This document shows, one piece after another, positions 56,437 to 64,000 of a stretch of 64,000 bases of DNA; position 1 is the first letter of the stretch; each line of letters opens with the position of its first letter. The DNA is taken from contig DATBHB010000192.1 of the NCBI GenBank assembly GCA_036557705.1, forward strand, positions 1 through 64,000, read 5' to 3'. The notes below the pieces were generated by a model. It was not told the origin of the DNA. It was given only the letters and a program-made list of their open reading frames with translations, and did not search any database. Source of the DNA: VAZQ01 sp036557705. GTDB taxonomy: Bacteria; Pseudomonadota; Alphaproteobacteria; Rhizobiales; Xanthobacteraceae. A program made the position numbers and the translations under genes.

Positions 56437-57900
56437 CTACGCGATGCTCTCCCGCAGCGGCGTTTCCTCGACCCGCACAAGCGCCGTAAAGGCGACAGCG
56501 AGGCAGGCGGCCACGATAAAAAAGGCGCCGCCAAACGCTGCCGCCGCTGCTTCGGCAGCAGGCGACAGCGCGCCGCCAAATTGCCCGGGCCCGGCCGGCT
56601 CGATCGCGGACATGCTGCCCAGAATTACGCTGCCAAGGAGAGCAATCAGCATCGTGGCAAACAGGTTGCGGGAAAAATTCATGGTCCCAACCGCGATCCC
56701 GAGCTGGTGCGGCATGACTGCATTCTGCAGGACCACTGTGGTGAGCGACGGCGTCGGCCCGAAACCGATTCCGATCAAAAACAGGATCGCTTCGAACCAC
56801 CATATCGTCATGCGCTCGGCCCAGAATGCCAGCGCCGCGACTGAGGCGACCGCAATCACCAGCATGCAAATCGGCAGCAGCTTATAGTGCCGCACGCGCC
56901 CCAGTACCTGGCCGGCAAGCCCGGCGCTGGTATTGAGGCTGACCATCAAGATCATCAGGCTCAGTCCCGCATCCGTAGGCGAGAGTCCGATCACGCTCTG
57001 CAAATACATCGGCAGAAAAATGTTGAGAGCGACGATCGAGCCCCAGCCGAACCCATTGGCAATGACGGCCCAGCGCACGATCGGATTGATGAGGATTGCG
57101 ATCGGGATCAGCGGCTCCGGAGCGGTGAGGAGCCGCAGCACGAACGCCGCGCCGACGGCGAGCGCAATCGCAAACAGAACAAGGATAGGCGGCGAGAACC
57201 ATGGATAGCTCCTGCCGCCGAGATTGAGCGCCAGCATGAACGAGACGCTTGCGGTGATGATTGCCAGCGCACCCAGAATGTCGAGCCGGTGCGGGCGCTC
57301 GTGCCGGGGGAGCCGGCGAAGCAAGGAAGTTGTCACCGCAGCCGCCACGAGCCCGAGCGGGATGTTGAGCCAGAAAATCGCCGACCAGTGCAAATGCTGT
57401 GCAAGGAAGCCGCCAAGCGCCGGCCCGCAGGCGCCAGCCGTCGTGTAGCAGATCGAGAAATAGGCGTAATAGCGCCCGCGTTCCTTGGGCGCTGCCGCAT
57501 CGCCGAGGATGACAACCGAGACCGAGGATAGGCCGGCGCCGCCGATCCCCTGCACGGCGCGGCCGACGATCAGCACGATGATCGAGGGCGCCAGCGCGCA
57601 AATAAGAGACCCGGCCATGTGCGCCGCAATCGCGATGCGCAGCGCCAACCGGCGCCCATGGATGTCGGCGATCTTACCGTAGAGCGGTATGCCGGCGGTC
57701 GCCGCCAGCAGATAGATCGTAATCAGCCAGGGCAGGCCTGCCGCGTCATCGAAGCCGCGCCCGATGGTCGGGAGCGCGCTGGCGAGGATCGTGTTGTCGA
57801 GCGATCCCATGAATACCGGGAGAAGGCAGCCGACAATGACGAGGCGAGTGTCCCGAAGACTGAGCGCCGTCGTCGCGCGCGGCTGACCTGGAGCGTGCAT
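56437..57900 (-). CDS. MFS drug exporter, DHA2 (EmrB/QacA) family
   Basis: 487 residues, about 14 membrane helices. LVIVGCLLPVFMGSLDNTIL ASALP (motif D1-like), LLAATAGIPLYGKIADIHGRR (motif A), GRAVQGIGGAGLSSVSVVIL (motif C region), RGRYYAYFSICYTTAGACGP (motif C). Proton-driven export of toxic compounds; substrate not inferable. No TetR-type regulator beside it in the window. Confidence 0.9.
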   Translation of the reverse strand: MHAPGQPRATTALSLRDTRLVIVGCLLPVFMGSLDNTILASALPTIGRGFDDAAGLPWLITIYLLAATAGIPLYGKIADIHGRRLALRIAIAAHMAGSLICALAPSIIVLIVGRAVQGIGGAGLSSVSVVILGDAAAPKERGRYYAYFSICYTTAGACGPALGGFLAQHLHWSAIFWLNIPLGLVAAAVTTSLLRRLPRHERPHRLDILGALAIITASVSFMLALNLGGRSYPWFSPPILVLFAIALAVGAAFVLRLLTAPEPLIPIAILINPIVRWAVIANGFGWGSIVALNIFLPMYLQSVIGLSPTDAGLSLMILMVSLNTSAGLAGQVLGRVRHYKLLPICMLVIAVASVAALAFWAERMTIWWFEAILFLIGIGFGPTPSLTTVVLQNAVMPHQLGIAVGTMNFSRNLFATMLIALLGSVILGSMSAIEPAGPGQFGGALSPAAEAAAAAFGGAFFIVAACLAVAFTALVRVEETPLRESIA

Positions 57901-58141
57901 CTGTGCCGGTTCGTCCCTCGCGCTTCCCTTCTAGGTGACGCACCGGCATTCGGCCAGCTTCGCCCCGGCATCGGACCGATGCCGCCCGCGCATGCGGCAG
58001 TGCAACTAAAGCAGTCGCCTGTTGTGAGCATCTGTCACAGACCAATTGCTGCTCGCCTTCTCGCGCCCTATGTCTCACAGGCCCGGCTTGGCTGGCGCAA
58101 CGGCGCCGCGCCGCCGGAAAGCTGGCCGCGGAGGTCCCCGC

Positions 58142-61100
58142 ATGGCGCTCGCCGACGTCACCCTCGACGACAAGTACGATCTGAGCAAAAGCCGCATCTT
58201 TGCCACCGGCTATCAGGCGCTGGTGCGGCTGTGCCTGATGCAGAAGGAAAGGGACCGGCGCGCCGGGCTCAATACCGCCGGATACGTCACCGGCTATCGC
58301 GGCTCGCCGCTCGGCGGCCTCGACCAGCAGTTCGTGCGCGCCAAGCGCTGGCTCGACAATTACGATATTGTGTTCCAGCCCGGGCTCAACGAGGACCTTG
58401 CGGCGACTGCGCTGTGGGGCAGCCAACAGGCCGAACTGCGCGGCGAAGGAAGGTTCGATGGGGTCTTCGGCCTCTGGTACGGGAAGGGACCCGGAGTCGA
58501 TCGGTGCGGCGACGTTTTCCGTCACGCCAATTTCGCCGGCACTTCCCGGTATGGCGGCGTGCTCGCCCTGATGGGCGACGACCACACTGCCGAATCGTCC
58601 ACCACGGCGCATCAGTCGGAATATCATTTCGTCGACGTGATGATTCCGATCCTCAATCCGGCCGGGGTGCAGGAATTTCTCGATTACGGGCTCTACGGCT
58701 GGGCAATGTCGCGCTACTGCGGCGCCTGGGTCGCGCTCAAATGCATGCACGAGACGGTCGAATCGACCGCAGTGGTCGACGGCGGTATCGACCGCGTAAA
58801 GATCGTCGTTCCTGAAAACGGCTTCGATCTCGGCGGCCGCATCTTCCGCATGCCCGAAGGCGGCCTCAATATCCGGCTCAATGACAGCATTCTGGGCATG
58901 GAGGCGCGCCTGCACGATTACAAGCGCGACGCGATGCTCGCATTCGTACGCGCCAATAACCTCAACCGCTACATCACCAGCGGCGGCCGCAATCCGAAGA
59001 TCGGCATCATCACGACGGGCAAGAGCTATCTCGACGTGCGCCAGGCCTTGGACGAGCTGTCGATCGACGAGGCCAAGTGCAATGAATTGGGAATCCGGCT
59101 CTACAAGGTCGCGTGCCCCTGGCCGCTGTCGCAGCGCGAGCTGAAGGAATTTTCCGACGGCCTCGATCTCGTCATCGTGGTCGAAGAGAAACGCTCGCTC
59201 ATCGAGGTGCAGGTACGCGAAGAGCTTTACGGCACCGCGAAGCAGCCGACCTGCATCGGCAAGAAGGATGAGAAAGGCAACTGGCTGTTTCCGGTCAAAG
59301 GCGCGCTCGATCCCAACGACATTGCGATCTGCATCGGCGAACGTATCCTCCAGCGCGGCCACAACGATCAGATCGCCGCCGAAGTGACGCGATTGAAGGA
59401 GGCGCAGCGCGCGCTCGCCGAAATCGAGGAGGTCGCGCAGCGCACGCCCTATTTCTGCTCCGGCTGCCCGCACAACACCTCGACCGTCGTGCCGGAAGGC
59501 ATGCGCGCCTATGCCGGAATCGGCTGCCACTACATGGCGCAATGGATGGACCGGCGCACGTCGGGCTTCACTCAGATGGGCGGCGAGGGGGCGAACTGGA
59601 TCGGCGAGGCGCCGTTCTCGAAACGCCGCCACGTATTTCAGAATATCGGCGACGGCACCTACAATCACTCCGGCTACCTCGCGATCCGGGCCGCCATCGC
59701 CGCCGGCACCGACATTACCTACAAGGTCCTGTTCAACGATGCGGTCGCCATGACCGGCGGCCAGCCGAACGACGGCGGGCTCACCGTGCCCCAGATCGCG
59801 CGCCAGGTTGCGGCCGAAGGCGTCAAACGCGTCGTCGTAGTAACGGATGAGCCGAGCAAATATCCGAGGAACACCGGCTGGCCGTCAGGTTTGAAAATTT
59901 ATCAGCGCGATGAGCTCAATGTCGTCCAGACTGAGCTTGCCGGAATTCCAGGCTGCACCGTTCTGATCTACGACCAGACCTGCGCGGCCGAGAAGCGGCG
60001 GCGGCGCAAGCGCGGCACCTATCCGGATCCCGACAAGCGCGTGTTCATCAACGAACTTGTCTGCGAAGGCTGCGGTGACTGCGGCGTCGTCTCGAACTGC
60101 GTTTCGGTGCAGCCGCTGGAGACCGAGTTCGGCCGCAAGCGCACCATCGACCAGACGAGCTGCAACAAGGATTTCTCCTGCCTCAAGGGCTTTTGTCCCT
60201 CGTTTGTCACAGTGCATGGGGCGAAGCTGAACCTGAGCCGGGAAGGCGCGAAAGCGCCGCCGGTCGAGGTCATTCCGGCGCTTCCGCAGCCGTCGCTGCC
60301 GGCCATCGCGGGCACCTATGACATCATCGTCACCGGCATTGGCGGCACCGGCGTTGTGACCATCGGCGGCATTCTCGGCATGGCAGCCCATCTGGAAGGC
60401 AAGGGCGTCGGCATCATCGACATGGCCGGCCTCGCCCAGAAGGGCGGCGCTGTCTACAGCCACATGCGCATCGCCAACAAGCCGGAGGACATCCACGCGA
60501 TCCGGGTCGCCGCAGACAGCGCCGAGCTGGTGCTGGGCGGCGACATCGTGGTTGCGGGCGGCCGAAAGGTGCTCGCCGCTGCAAAGCGCGGCCGCACCGA
60601 CATGGTGATCAACGTCGCCGAGTTTCTGCCCGGCGAGTTCACCCGCAATGCCGATTATTCATTGCCGGCCGAGCGGCTCAAGCGTGCGATTGCGGCTGCA
60701 GCCGGGGCCGCCAAATGCCGCTACGTCGATGCGACGCGGCTGGCGACTGCGCTCCTTGGCAATTCTATCTCGGCGAACGTGTTCCTCGTCGGCTATGCCT
60801 ATCAGATCGGCACCTTGCCGCTCTCTGCCGAAGCCATCGAGCGGGCGATCGAGCTAAACGGCGAGGCGGTGGCGATGAACCAAACGGCATTTCGCTTCGG
60901 CCGCTATGCGGCGCTCGATCTGGCCGCGGTCGAAGCGCTCGCCTCACCGAAGAAACCCGACGAGCCGCGGCGCCTCTCGCAATCGCTCGACGAAATTGTC
61001 GCGCGCCGCATGGCTTTCCTCACCGACTACCAGAATGCCGCCTATGCCGAGCGCTATCGCGCTCTCGTCGACAAAGCCAAAGCCGTGGAGGCGCTGCGCG

Positions 61101-61648
61101 CTCCCGGCAAGCAAGGTCTCGCCGAGGCGGTGGCGCGCTATCTGTTCAAGCTAATGGCCTACAAGGACGAGTACGAAGTCGCGCGGCTCTTTGCCGGCGA
61201 GGCCTTTGCCAAGCAGGTGCAGGCGACGTTCGGGGACCGCAATCTGCGCTTCGAATTTGCGCTCGCGCCGCCGCTGCTGGCGCCGAAGGACAAGCGCACC
61301 GGTGCGCCGAGAAAACTTTCCTTCGGTCCCTGGATGATGAGGGTATTCCGCGTGCTGGCGAAGCTCAAATTCCTGCGCGGCACCGCGCTAGACCCATTCG
61401 CTTACAGCGCCGAGCGGCACACTGAGCGGGCGCTGATCGCGGAATACGAGGCAGTGCTCGCCGAGATTTTTGCGCGCCTCGATGCCGAGAACCACGCGGT
61501 CGCGGTGGCGCTGGCATCGATCCCGGAGAAAATCCGTGGCTTCGGGCACGTCAAGACCCGGCACCTTGTTGCCGCCAAAGCCGAGGAGGCCGCATTACTG
61601 GAGCGCTTGCGTTCCGGGGGGCCGCAATACCTCAAGGCCGCGGAGTAG
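58142..61648 (+). CDS. Indolepyruvate ferredoxin oxidoreductase, fused alpha-beta-gamma type
   Basis: 1168 residues; start ATG 58142 with GGAGG upstream. Oxidises aryl or branched 2-oxo acids (from amino acid breakdown) to acyl-CoA with ferredoxin. N-terminal pyrimidine-binding part (GYVTGYRGSPLGGLDQQFVR), TPP-binding part after ~430 (FCSGCPHNTSTVVPEGMRAY, GGEGANWIGEAPFS, HVFQNIGDGTYNHSGYLAIR, CVAMTGGQ-like text). A Cys cluster CEGCGDCGVVSNC near 640 may bind Fe-S. From ~720 the gamma-type domain (IIVTGIGGTGVVTIGGILGM, GLAQKGGAVYSHMRIA) and a C-terminal DUF6537-like helical region. Full length. Confidence 0.92.
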   Translation: MALADVTLDDKYDLSKSRIFATGYQALVRLCLMQKERDRRAGLNTAGYVTGYRGSPLGGLDQQFVRAKRWLDNYDIVFQPGLNEDLAATALWGSQQAELRGEGRFDGVFGLWYGKGPGVDRCGDVFRHANFAGTSRYGGVLALMGDDHTAESSTTAHQSEYHFVDVMIPILNPAGVQEFLDYGLYGWAMSRYCGAWVALKCMHETVESTAVVDGGIDRVKIVVPENGFDLGGRIFRMPEGGLNIRLNDSILGMEARLHDYKRDAMLAFVRANNLNRYITSGGRNPKIGIITTGKSYLDVRQALDELSIDEAKCNELGIRLYKVACPWPLSQRELKEFSDGLDLVIVVEEKRSLIEVQVREELYGTAKQPTCIGKKDEKGNWLFPVKGALDPNDIAICIGERILQRGHNDQIAAEVTRLKEAQRALAEIEEVAQRTPYFCSGCPHNTSTVVPEGMRAYAGIGCHYMAQWMDRRTSGFTQMGGEGANWIGEAPFSKRRHVFQNIGDGTYNHSGYLAIRAAIAAGTDITYKVLFNDAVAMTGGQPNDGGLTVPQIARQVAAEGVKRVVVVTDEPSKYPRNTGWPSGLKIYQRDELNVVQTELAGIPGCTVLIYDQTCAAEKRRRRKRGTYPDPDKRVFINELVCEGCGDCGVVSNCVSVQPLETEFGRKRTIDQTSCNKDFSCLKGFCPSFVTVHGAKLNLSREGAKAPPVEVIPALPQPSLPAIAGTYDIIVTGIGGTGVVTIGGILGMAAHLEGKGVGIIDMAGLAQKGGAVYSHMRIANKPEDIHAIRVAADSAELVLGGDIVVAGGRKVLAAAKRGRTDMVINVAEFLPGEFTRNADYSLPAERLKRAIAAAAGAAKCRYVDATRLATALLGNSISANVFLVGYAYQIGTLPLSAEAIERAIELNGEAVAMNQTAFRFGRYAALDLAAVEALASPKKPDEPRRLSQSLDEIVARRMAFLTDYQNAAYAERYRALVDKAKAVEALRAPGKQGLAEAVARYLFKLMAYKDEYEVARLFAGEAFAKQVQATFGDRNLRFEFALAPPLLAPKDKRTGAPRKLSFGPWMMRVFRVLAKLKFLRGTALDPFAYSAERHTERALIAEYEAVLAEIFARLDAENHAVAVALASIPEKIRGFGHVKTRHLVAAKAEEAALLERLRSGGPQYLKAAE

Positions 61649-61658
61649 GGGCAGTCCC

Positions 61659-62642
61659 ATGAAAAATCTATTCCGCCGCGATCTTCTGCATCTCATGATC
61701 AGCGCCGCTGCGCTGCCCGCCGCCTCACGCTTGGCACGGGCGCAAGCCTATCCGAGCCGGCCGGTGCGCTTCATCGTCGGGCAGGCGGCCGGCAGTTCGT
61801 CCGACATCACGGCGAGGCTGATCGCGCAGTGGCTCTCGCAGCGGCTCGGTCAGCAGTTCGTCGTTGAGGCCCGGCCGGGCGCGGGCGGCAATATCGCGAC
61901 CGAAGCGGTCGCGCGCTCCCCGGCCGACGGTTACATGCTGCTCCTGGTGAATGCCCAGAACACGATCAACACCGCGCTCTATGAGAAGCTCGATTACGAT
62001 TTCGTCCGCGATATTGCGCCCGTGGCGCTGATCGAGCGCGTTCCCCTGGTGATGGAAGTAACGCCTGCCCTGCCGGTAAGGACGGTTCCGGAATTCATCG
62101 CCTATGCCAAGGCGCATCCGGGCAAGATCAACATGGCATCGGCCGGAATCGGCGGCCCGCAGCATGTCGCCGGCGAAATGTTCAAGTCGATGGCCGGTGT
62201 GAACATGATCCATGTGCCGTATCGCGGCACAACGCCCGCGGTAACCGACCTCTTGGCCGGGCAGGTGCAGGTGATGTTCGACGTGACGCCGACCGCGCTG
62301 CCGCAGATCAAGGCCGGCAAGCTGCGCGGGCTTGCGGTCACCACCGCACAGCGTCTTCCCGAACTGCCCGATCTTCCCACCCTCGGGGAATTTCTGAAAG
62401 GTTACGAGGCCAGCGCCTGGATCGGCGTCGGCGTTCCCAGCGGCACGCCTGGCGAGATCGTTGCGCTGCTCAACCGCGAGATCACTGCCGCGCTCCTCGA
62501 CCAAACCATCAGGCAGCGGCTCAAAGATATCGGCGCCATCGTGGCGGAGCCGAATACGCCGGCCGAGTTTGCGCAATTCATCGCGGACGATGCCGCGAAA
62601 TGGGCGAAGGTGATCAAGGGTGCCGGCATCAAGCCCGAGTGA
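61659..62642 (+). CDS. Tripartite tricarboxylate carrier-type binding protein (Bug/TctC)
   Basis: 327 residues from ATG 61659. Signal peptide 1-29 with RR near the start (NLFRRDLLHLMISAAALPAA), so Tat export is possible. AYPSRPVRFIVGQAAGSSSD, GQQFVVEARPGAGGNIATEA, MASAGIGGPQHVAGEMFKSM, GVNMIHVPYRGTTPAVTDLL, AGQVQVMFDVTPTALPQIKA: classic Bug solute-binding protein for a carboxylate. Eleven bases after the oxidoreductase gene, so probably one operon. The membrane parts TctA/TctB are not nearby, typical for Bug proteins. Confidence 0.93.
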   Translation: MKNLFRRDLLHLMISAAALPAASRLARAQAYPSRPVRFIVGQAAGSSSDITARLIAQWLSQRLGQQFVVEARPGAGGNIATEAVARSPADGYMLLLVNAQNTINTALYEKLDYDFVRDIAPVALIERVPLVMEVTPALPVRTVPEFIAYAKAHPGKINMASAGIGGPQHVAGEMFKSMAGVNMIHVPYRGTTPAVTDLLAGQVQVMFDVTPTALPQIKAGKLRGLAVTTAQRLPELPDLPTLGEFLKGYEASAWIGVGVPSGTPGEIVALLNREITAALLDQTIRQRLKDIGAIVAEPNTPAEFAQFIADDAAKWAKVIKGAGIKPE

Positions 62643-62696
62643 GACCGCCGTACTGCGCTTCCGCAATGTGGCCATTCATGGCTGGGCACGTCTTTA

Positions 62697-63536
62697 CTAT
62701 TTTCCGCCGAGCTGTTTCCCGACGAATGTTCTTATGAATGTGAGCGCGCGATCTGCGTGCACCCCGGGCATATTGACAAAGTTATGAGGAGCGCCCGGAA
62801 GCAACTCCAGTTGGATTATTCCACCGGCAGTTCGATACGCCTCGGCGAATCGTTGCTGAATTTCAGGCGAGACGTTCTTGTCCTCGACGACACCATTTGC
62901 ATCGGCGCTGCCCTGTAGCAGCAGAGCAGGCACAAGCCTTGCGGGCTCGCGCCGGTCCAGAATCAACTGCGGATTGCCCTCCTGAATGCTTCCTGCCGGC
63001 AAGAAATAAATATCCGTGGACCTCACCGGAGCAACATTGCCAAGTTGCTGCGCATAAGCCCTTCGCGCCAGCGGATCTGAAATGGGGTAGACGAGAATCA
63101 TGTAGTCAGGGCCGCCACTGGCCGGCGCCTGCCCGGCCAACGGCAGGGCTGCGTACCGCGGATCGGAAGGGCGCATGCTGTTGAGCAGGACGAGGTGTCC
63201 ACCACTCGAAGAGCCGAGGGCACCGAGATTATTCGGCGAGGCATTGAAACGCGCCGCGTTTGCCCGAAGCCAGCGCAGTGCAAAGTTCACGTCGGCGACA
63301 GAATCGGGATAATGGTGTTGAGAATTCTGCCGGTAGTCGACTGCCGCAACGATGATGCCCATCGCGGCAAGCGCTTTGTCGAAAAGCGCGTGTTCGTCCC
63401 GGCGCACGTCCTCACGCGTCCAGGCGCCACCATGCACGTCGAGGATTGCACCAGACCAGCTGCTTGTGCGCCGTCGGCCGGCCGGCTGCGAGGCGGACGC
63501 GGGTTGGAACATACCTCCTGCCAGCCATGCCGGCAA
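62697..63536 (-). CDS. Alpha/beta-hydrolase (esterase), possibly 5'-truncated
   Basis: 279 residues. AILDVHGGAWTREDVRRDEH (HGG oxyanion loop), AALRW-like helix FALRWLRANAARFNASPNNL, GALGSSSGGHLVLLN (nucleophile Ser in GSSSGG), ALLLQGSADANGVVEDKN (Asp), LLPGAPHNFVNMPG (His). Carboxylesterase of the BD-FAE/Aes-like group. The first ~28 residues before AILDVHGG are low-quality (Pro/Ser/Arg-rich), and a stop lies four codons before the ATG. The natural N-terminal strand may thus be lost or frameshifted. Confidence 0.75.
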   Translation of the reverse strand: MPAWLAGGMFQPASASQPAGRRRTSSWSGAILDVHGGAWTREDVRRDEHALFDKALAAMGIIVAAVDYRQNSQHHYPDSVADVNFALRWLRANAARFNASPNNLGALGSSSGGHLVLLNSMRPSDPRYAALPLAGQAPASGGPDYMILVYPISDPLARRAYAQQLGNVAPVRSTDIYFLPAGSIQEGNPQLILDRREPARLVPALLLQGSADANGVVEDKNVSPEIQQRFAEAYRTAGGIIQLELLPGAPHNFVNMPGVHADRALTFIRTFVGKQLGGK

Positions 63537-63704
63537 GCTACGATGTTTCTCTTACGAAGAAGGATGGATAGCTGCGGACCCGCGCTAATCCTCAGGCATC
63601 GGCAATTGTTTACCTGAATAGAAATTTAGACCTGCGGATTAAGAGTCGAGAAAACCGGGGTTCCGCAAGCTGGATGCATCAGGAACGCGGGACGAGGGCG
63701 AGCG
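63537..63704. other. Intergenic region
   Basis: Between divergent genes; AT-rich around 63600-63640 (TTGTTTACCTGAATAGAAAT), a fair promoter candidate for the plus-strand gene at the edge. No other element seen. Confidence 0.4.
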
Positions 63705-64000
63705 ATGGAAAACGAAAGGCTTCAGGAATTCGTTACCAAGGCGGCAGCCAGAGGCCGGATCACGTTCGGCGATCTGCGGCGGCTCCAGCGCGGTCATCTT
63801 CCGGGCGCGATTGCAACATGGGCGCAAGCCGAGTTGCTCATCCGGCTCGATGCTGCGGTGCGCCGCACCGACAGGGCCTGGACCGACTGGCTTGTTGGAG
63901 CCATCCTTGATTTCGTATTGAGCGAAGAGCCCGAGGCGGCAGATTGCTACGGTGGCCGCGACCGGTTGCTAAGCTTGCTTGCGGCGGTCAGCGTATCGAC
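63705..64000 (+). CDS. Hypothetical protein, N-terminal part (runs off right edge)
   Basis: 98 residues visible from ATG 63705 with GACGAGGGCG upstream: NERLQEFVTKAAARGRITFG, DLRRLQRGHLPGAIATWAQA, ELLIRLDAAVRRTDRAWTDW, LVGAILDFVLSEEPEAADCY. Looks like a helical family that is frequent as an unknown protein in Bradyrhizobium-like genomes. Function unknown; C-terminus missing. Confidence 0.6.
   Translation, partial: MENERLQEFVTKAAARGRITFGDLRRLQRGHLPGAIATWAQAELLIRLDAAVRRTDRAWTDWLVGAILDFVLSEEPEAADCYGGRDRLLSLLAAVSVS

Noticed and set aside
57746..59668. 640-codon minus-strand frame over the indolepyruvate oxidoreductase
   Set aside because: Shadow with biased His/Arg/Asp content; the plus-strand gene is a clear full-length family member.

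Overview
The window is a high-GC chromosomal segment of an alphaproteobacterium, most likely Hyphomicrobiales (Bradyrhizobium-like). The main support is the chromosomal gene string mnmE-mnmG-rsmG-parA-parB with parS sites (38.1-44.2 kb), the many dispersed palindromes of the GTAGGGTGGGC / GCCCACCCTAC type, a full-length glnD, and secreted and catabolic families (TctC-type binding protein, nitrile hydratase, fused indolepyruvate oxidoreductase). This taxonomy is inferred from gene content; no rRNA gene is present.

Layout. 0-3.4 kb: 5' part of an MBL-fold-like secreted protein, a wrecked alpha/beta-hydrolase gene and a run of small overlapping phage-like ORFs abutting a tRNA-Pro gene. 3.6-15 kb: housekeeping and metabolic genes (Sua5/TsaC, FAD-linked oxidase, M24-fold protein, amidohydrolase, cupin, GlnD) with two toxin-antitoxin (TA) loci, one of them broken.

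15-37 kb is a defence island built around a type III-B CRISPR-Cas system on the minus strand. It has a CRISPR array (8 intact 37-nt repeats plus decayed distal repeats invaded by palindromic elements), an unusual adaptation block with two Cas1-like and two Cas2 proteins, a CARF-HEPN effector of the Csx1/TM1812 type, Cas6, and Cmr6-5-4-3-2-1 with an intact GGDD cyclase motif in Cas10. A decayed copy and an intact copy of the same vapB gene lie as ~250-bp direct repeats on either side of this block (15.02 and 31.02 kb). Beyond the right copy are VapBC, a HigA with a HigB scar, and a second minus-strand cluster: an NE0113-family CARF protein, a DUF2130 nuclease-like coiled-coil protein, and the most striking gene of the window, a CARF domain joined through a coiled coil to a complete RelA/SpoT (MESH1-like) HD hydrolase domain, followed by an overlapping 76-residue unknown. 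The simplest model is that Cas10-made cyclic oligoadenylate feeds at least three CARF proteins: an RNase (HEPN), a nucleotide or alarmone hydrolase (RSH-type HD), and an NE0113 protein with a possible DNA-binding tail. The RSH-type output is the best candidate for an undescribed system.

38-44 kb is the partition region with a perfect parS upstream of mnmG and a second parS inside rsmG. 44-64 kb is mixed: a coiled-coil protein, two paralogous secreted proteins, a PPOX flavoprotein, rhomboid protease, cytochrome/Vgb-like secreted protein, Rieske-FAD oxidoreductase, a REP-flanked RAYT transposase relic, DUF433, nitrile hydratase, a HigBA-like TA pair, an MFS exporter, indolepyruvate ferredoxin oxidoreductase, a tripartite-carrier binding protein, an esterase and a partial gene at the edge.

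Dispersed palindromes of at least six sequence types pepper the window. In three CRISPR genes (cas1', cas6, NE0113) they are inserted in frame and translated.
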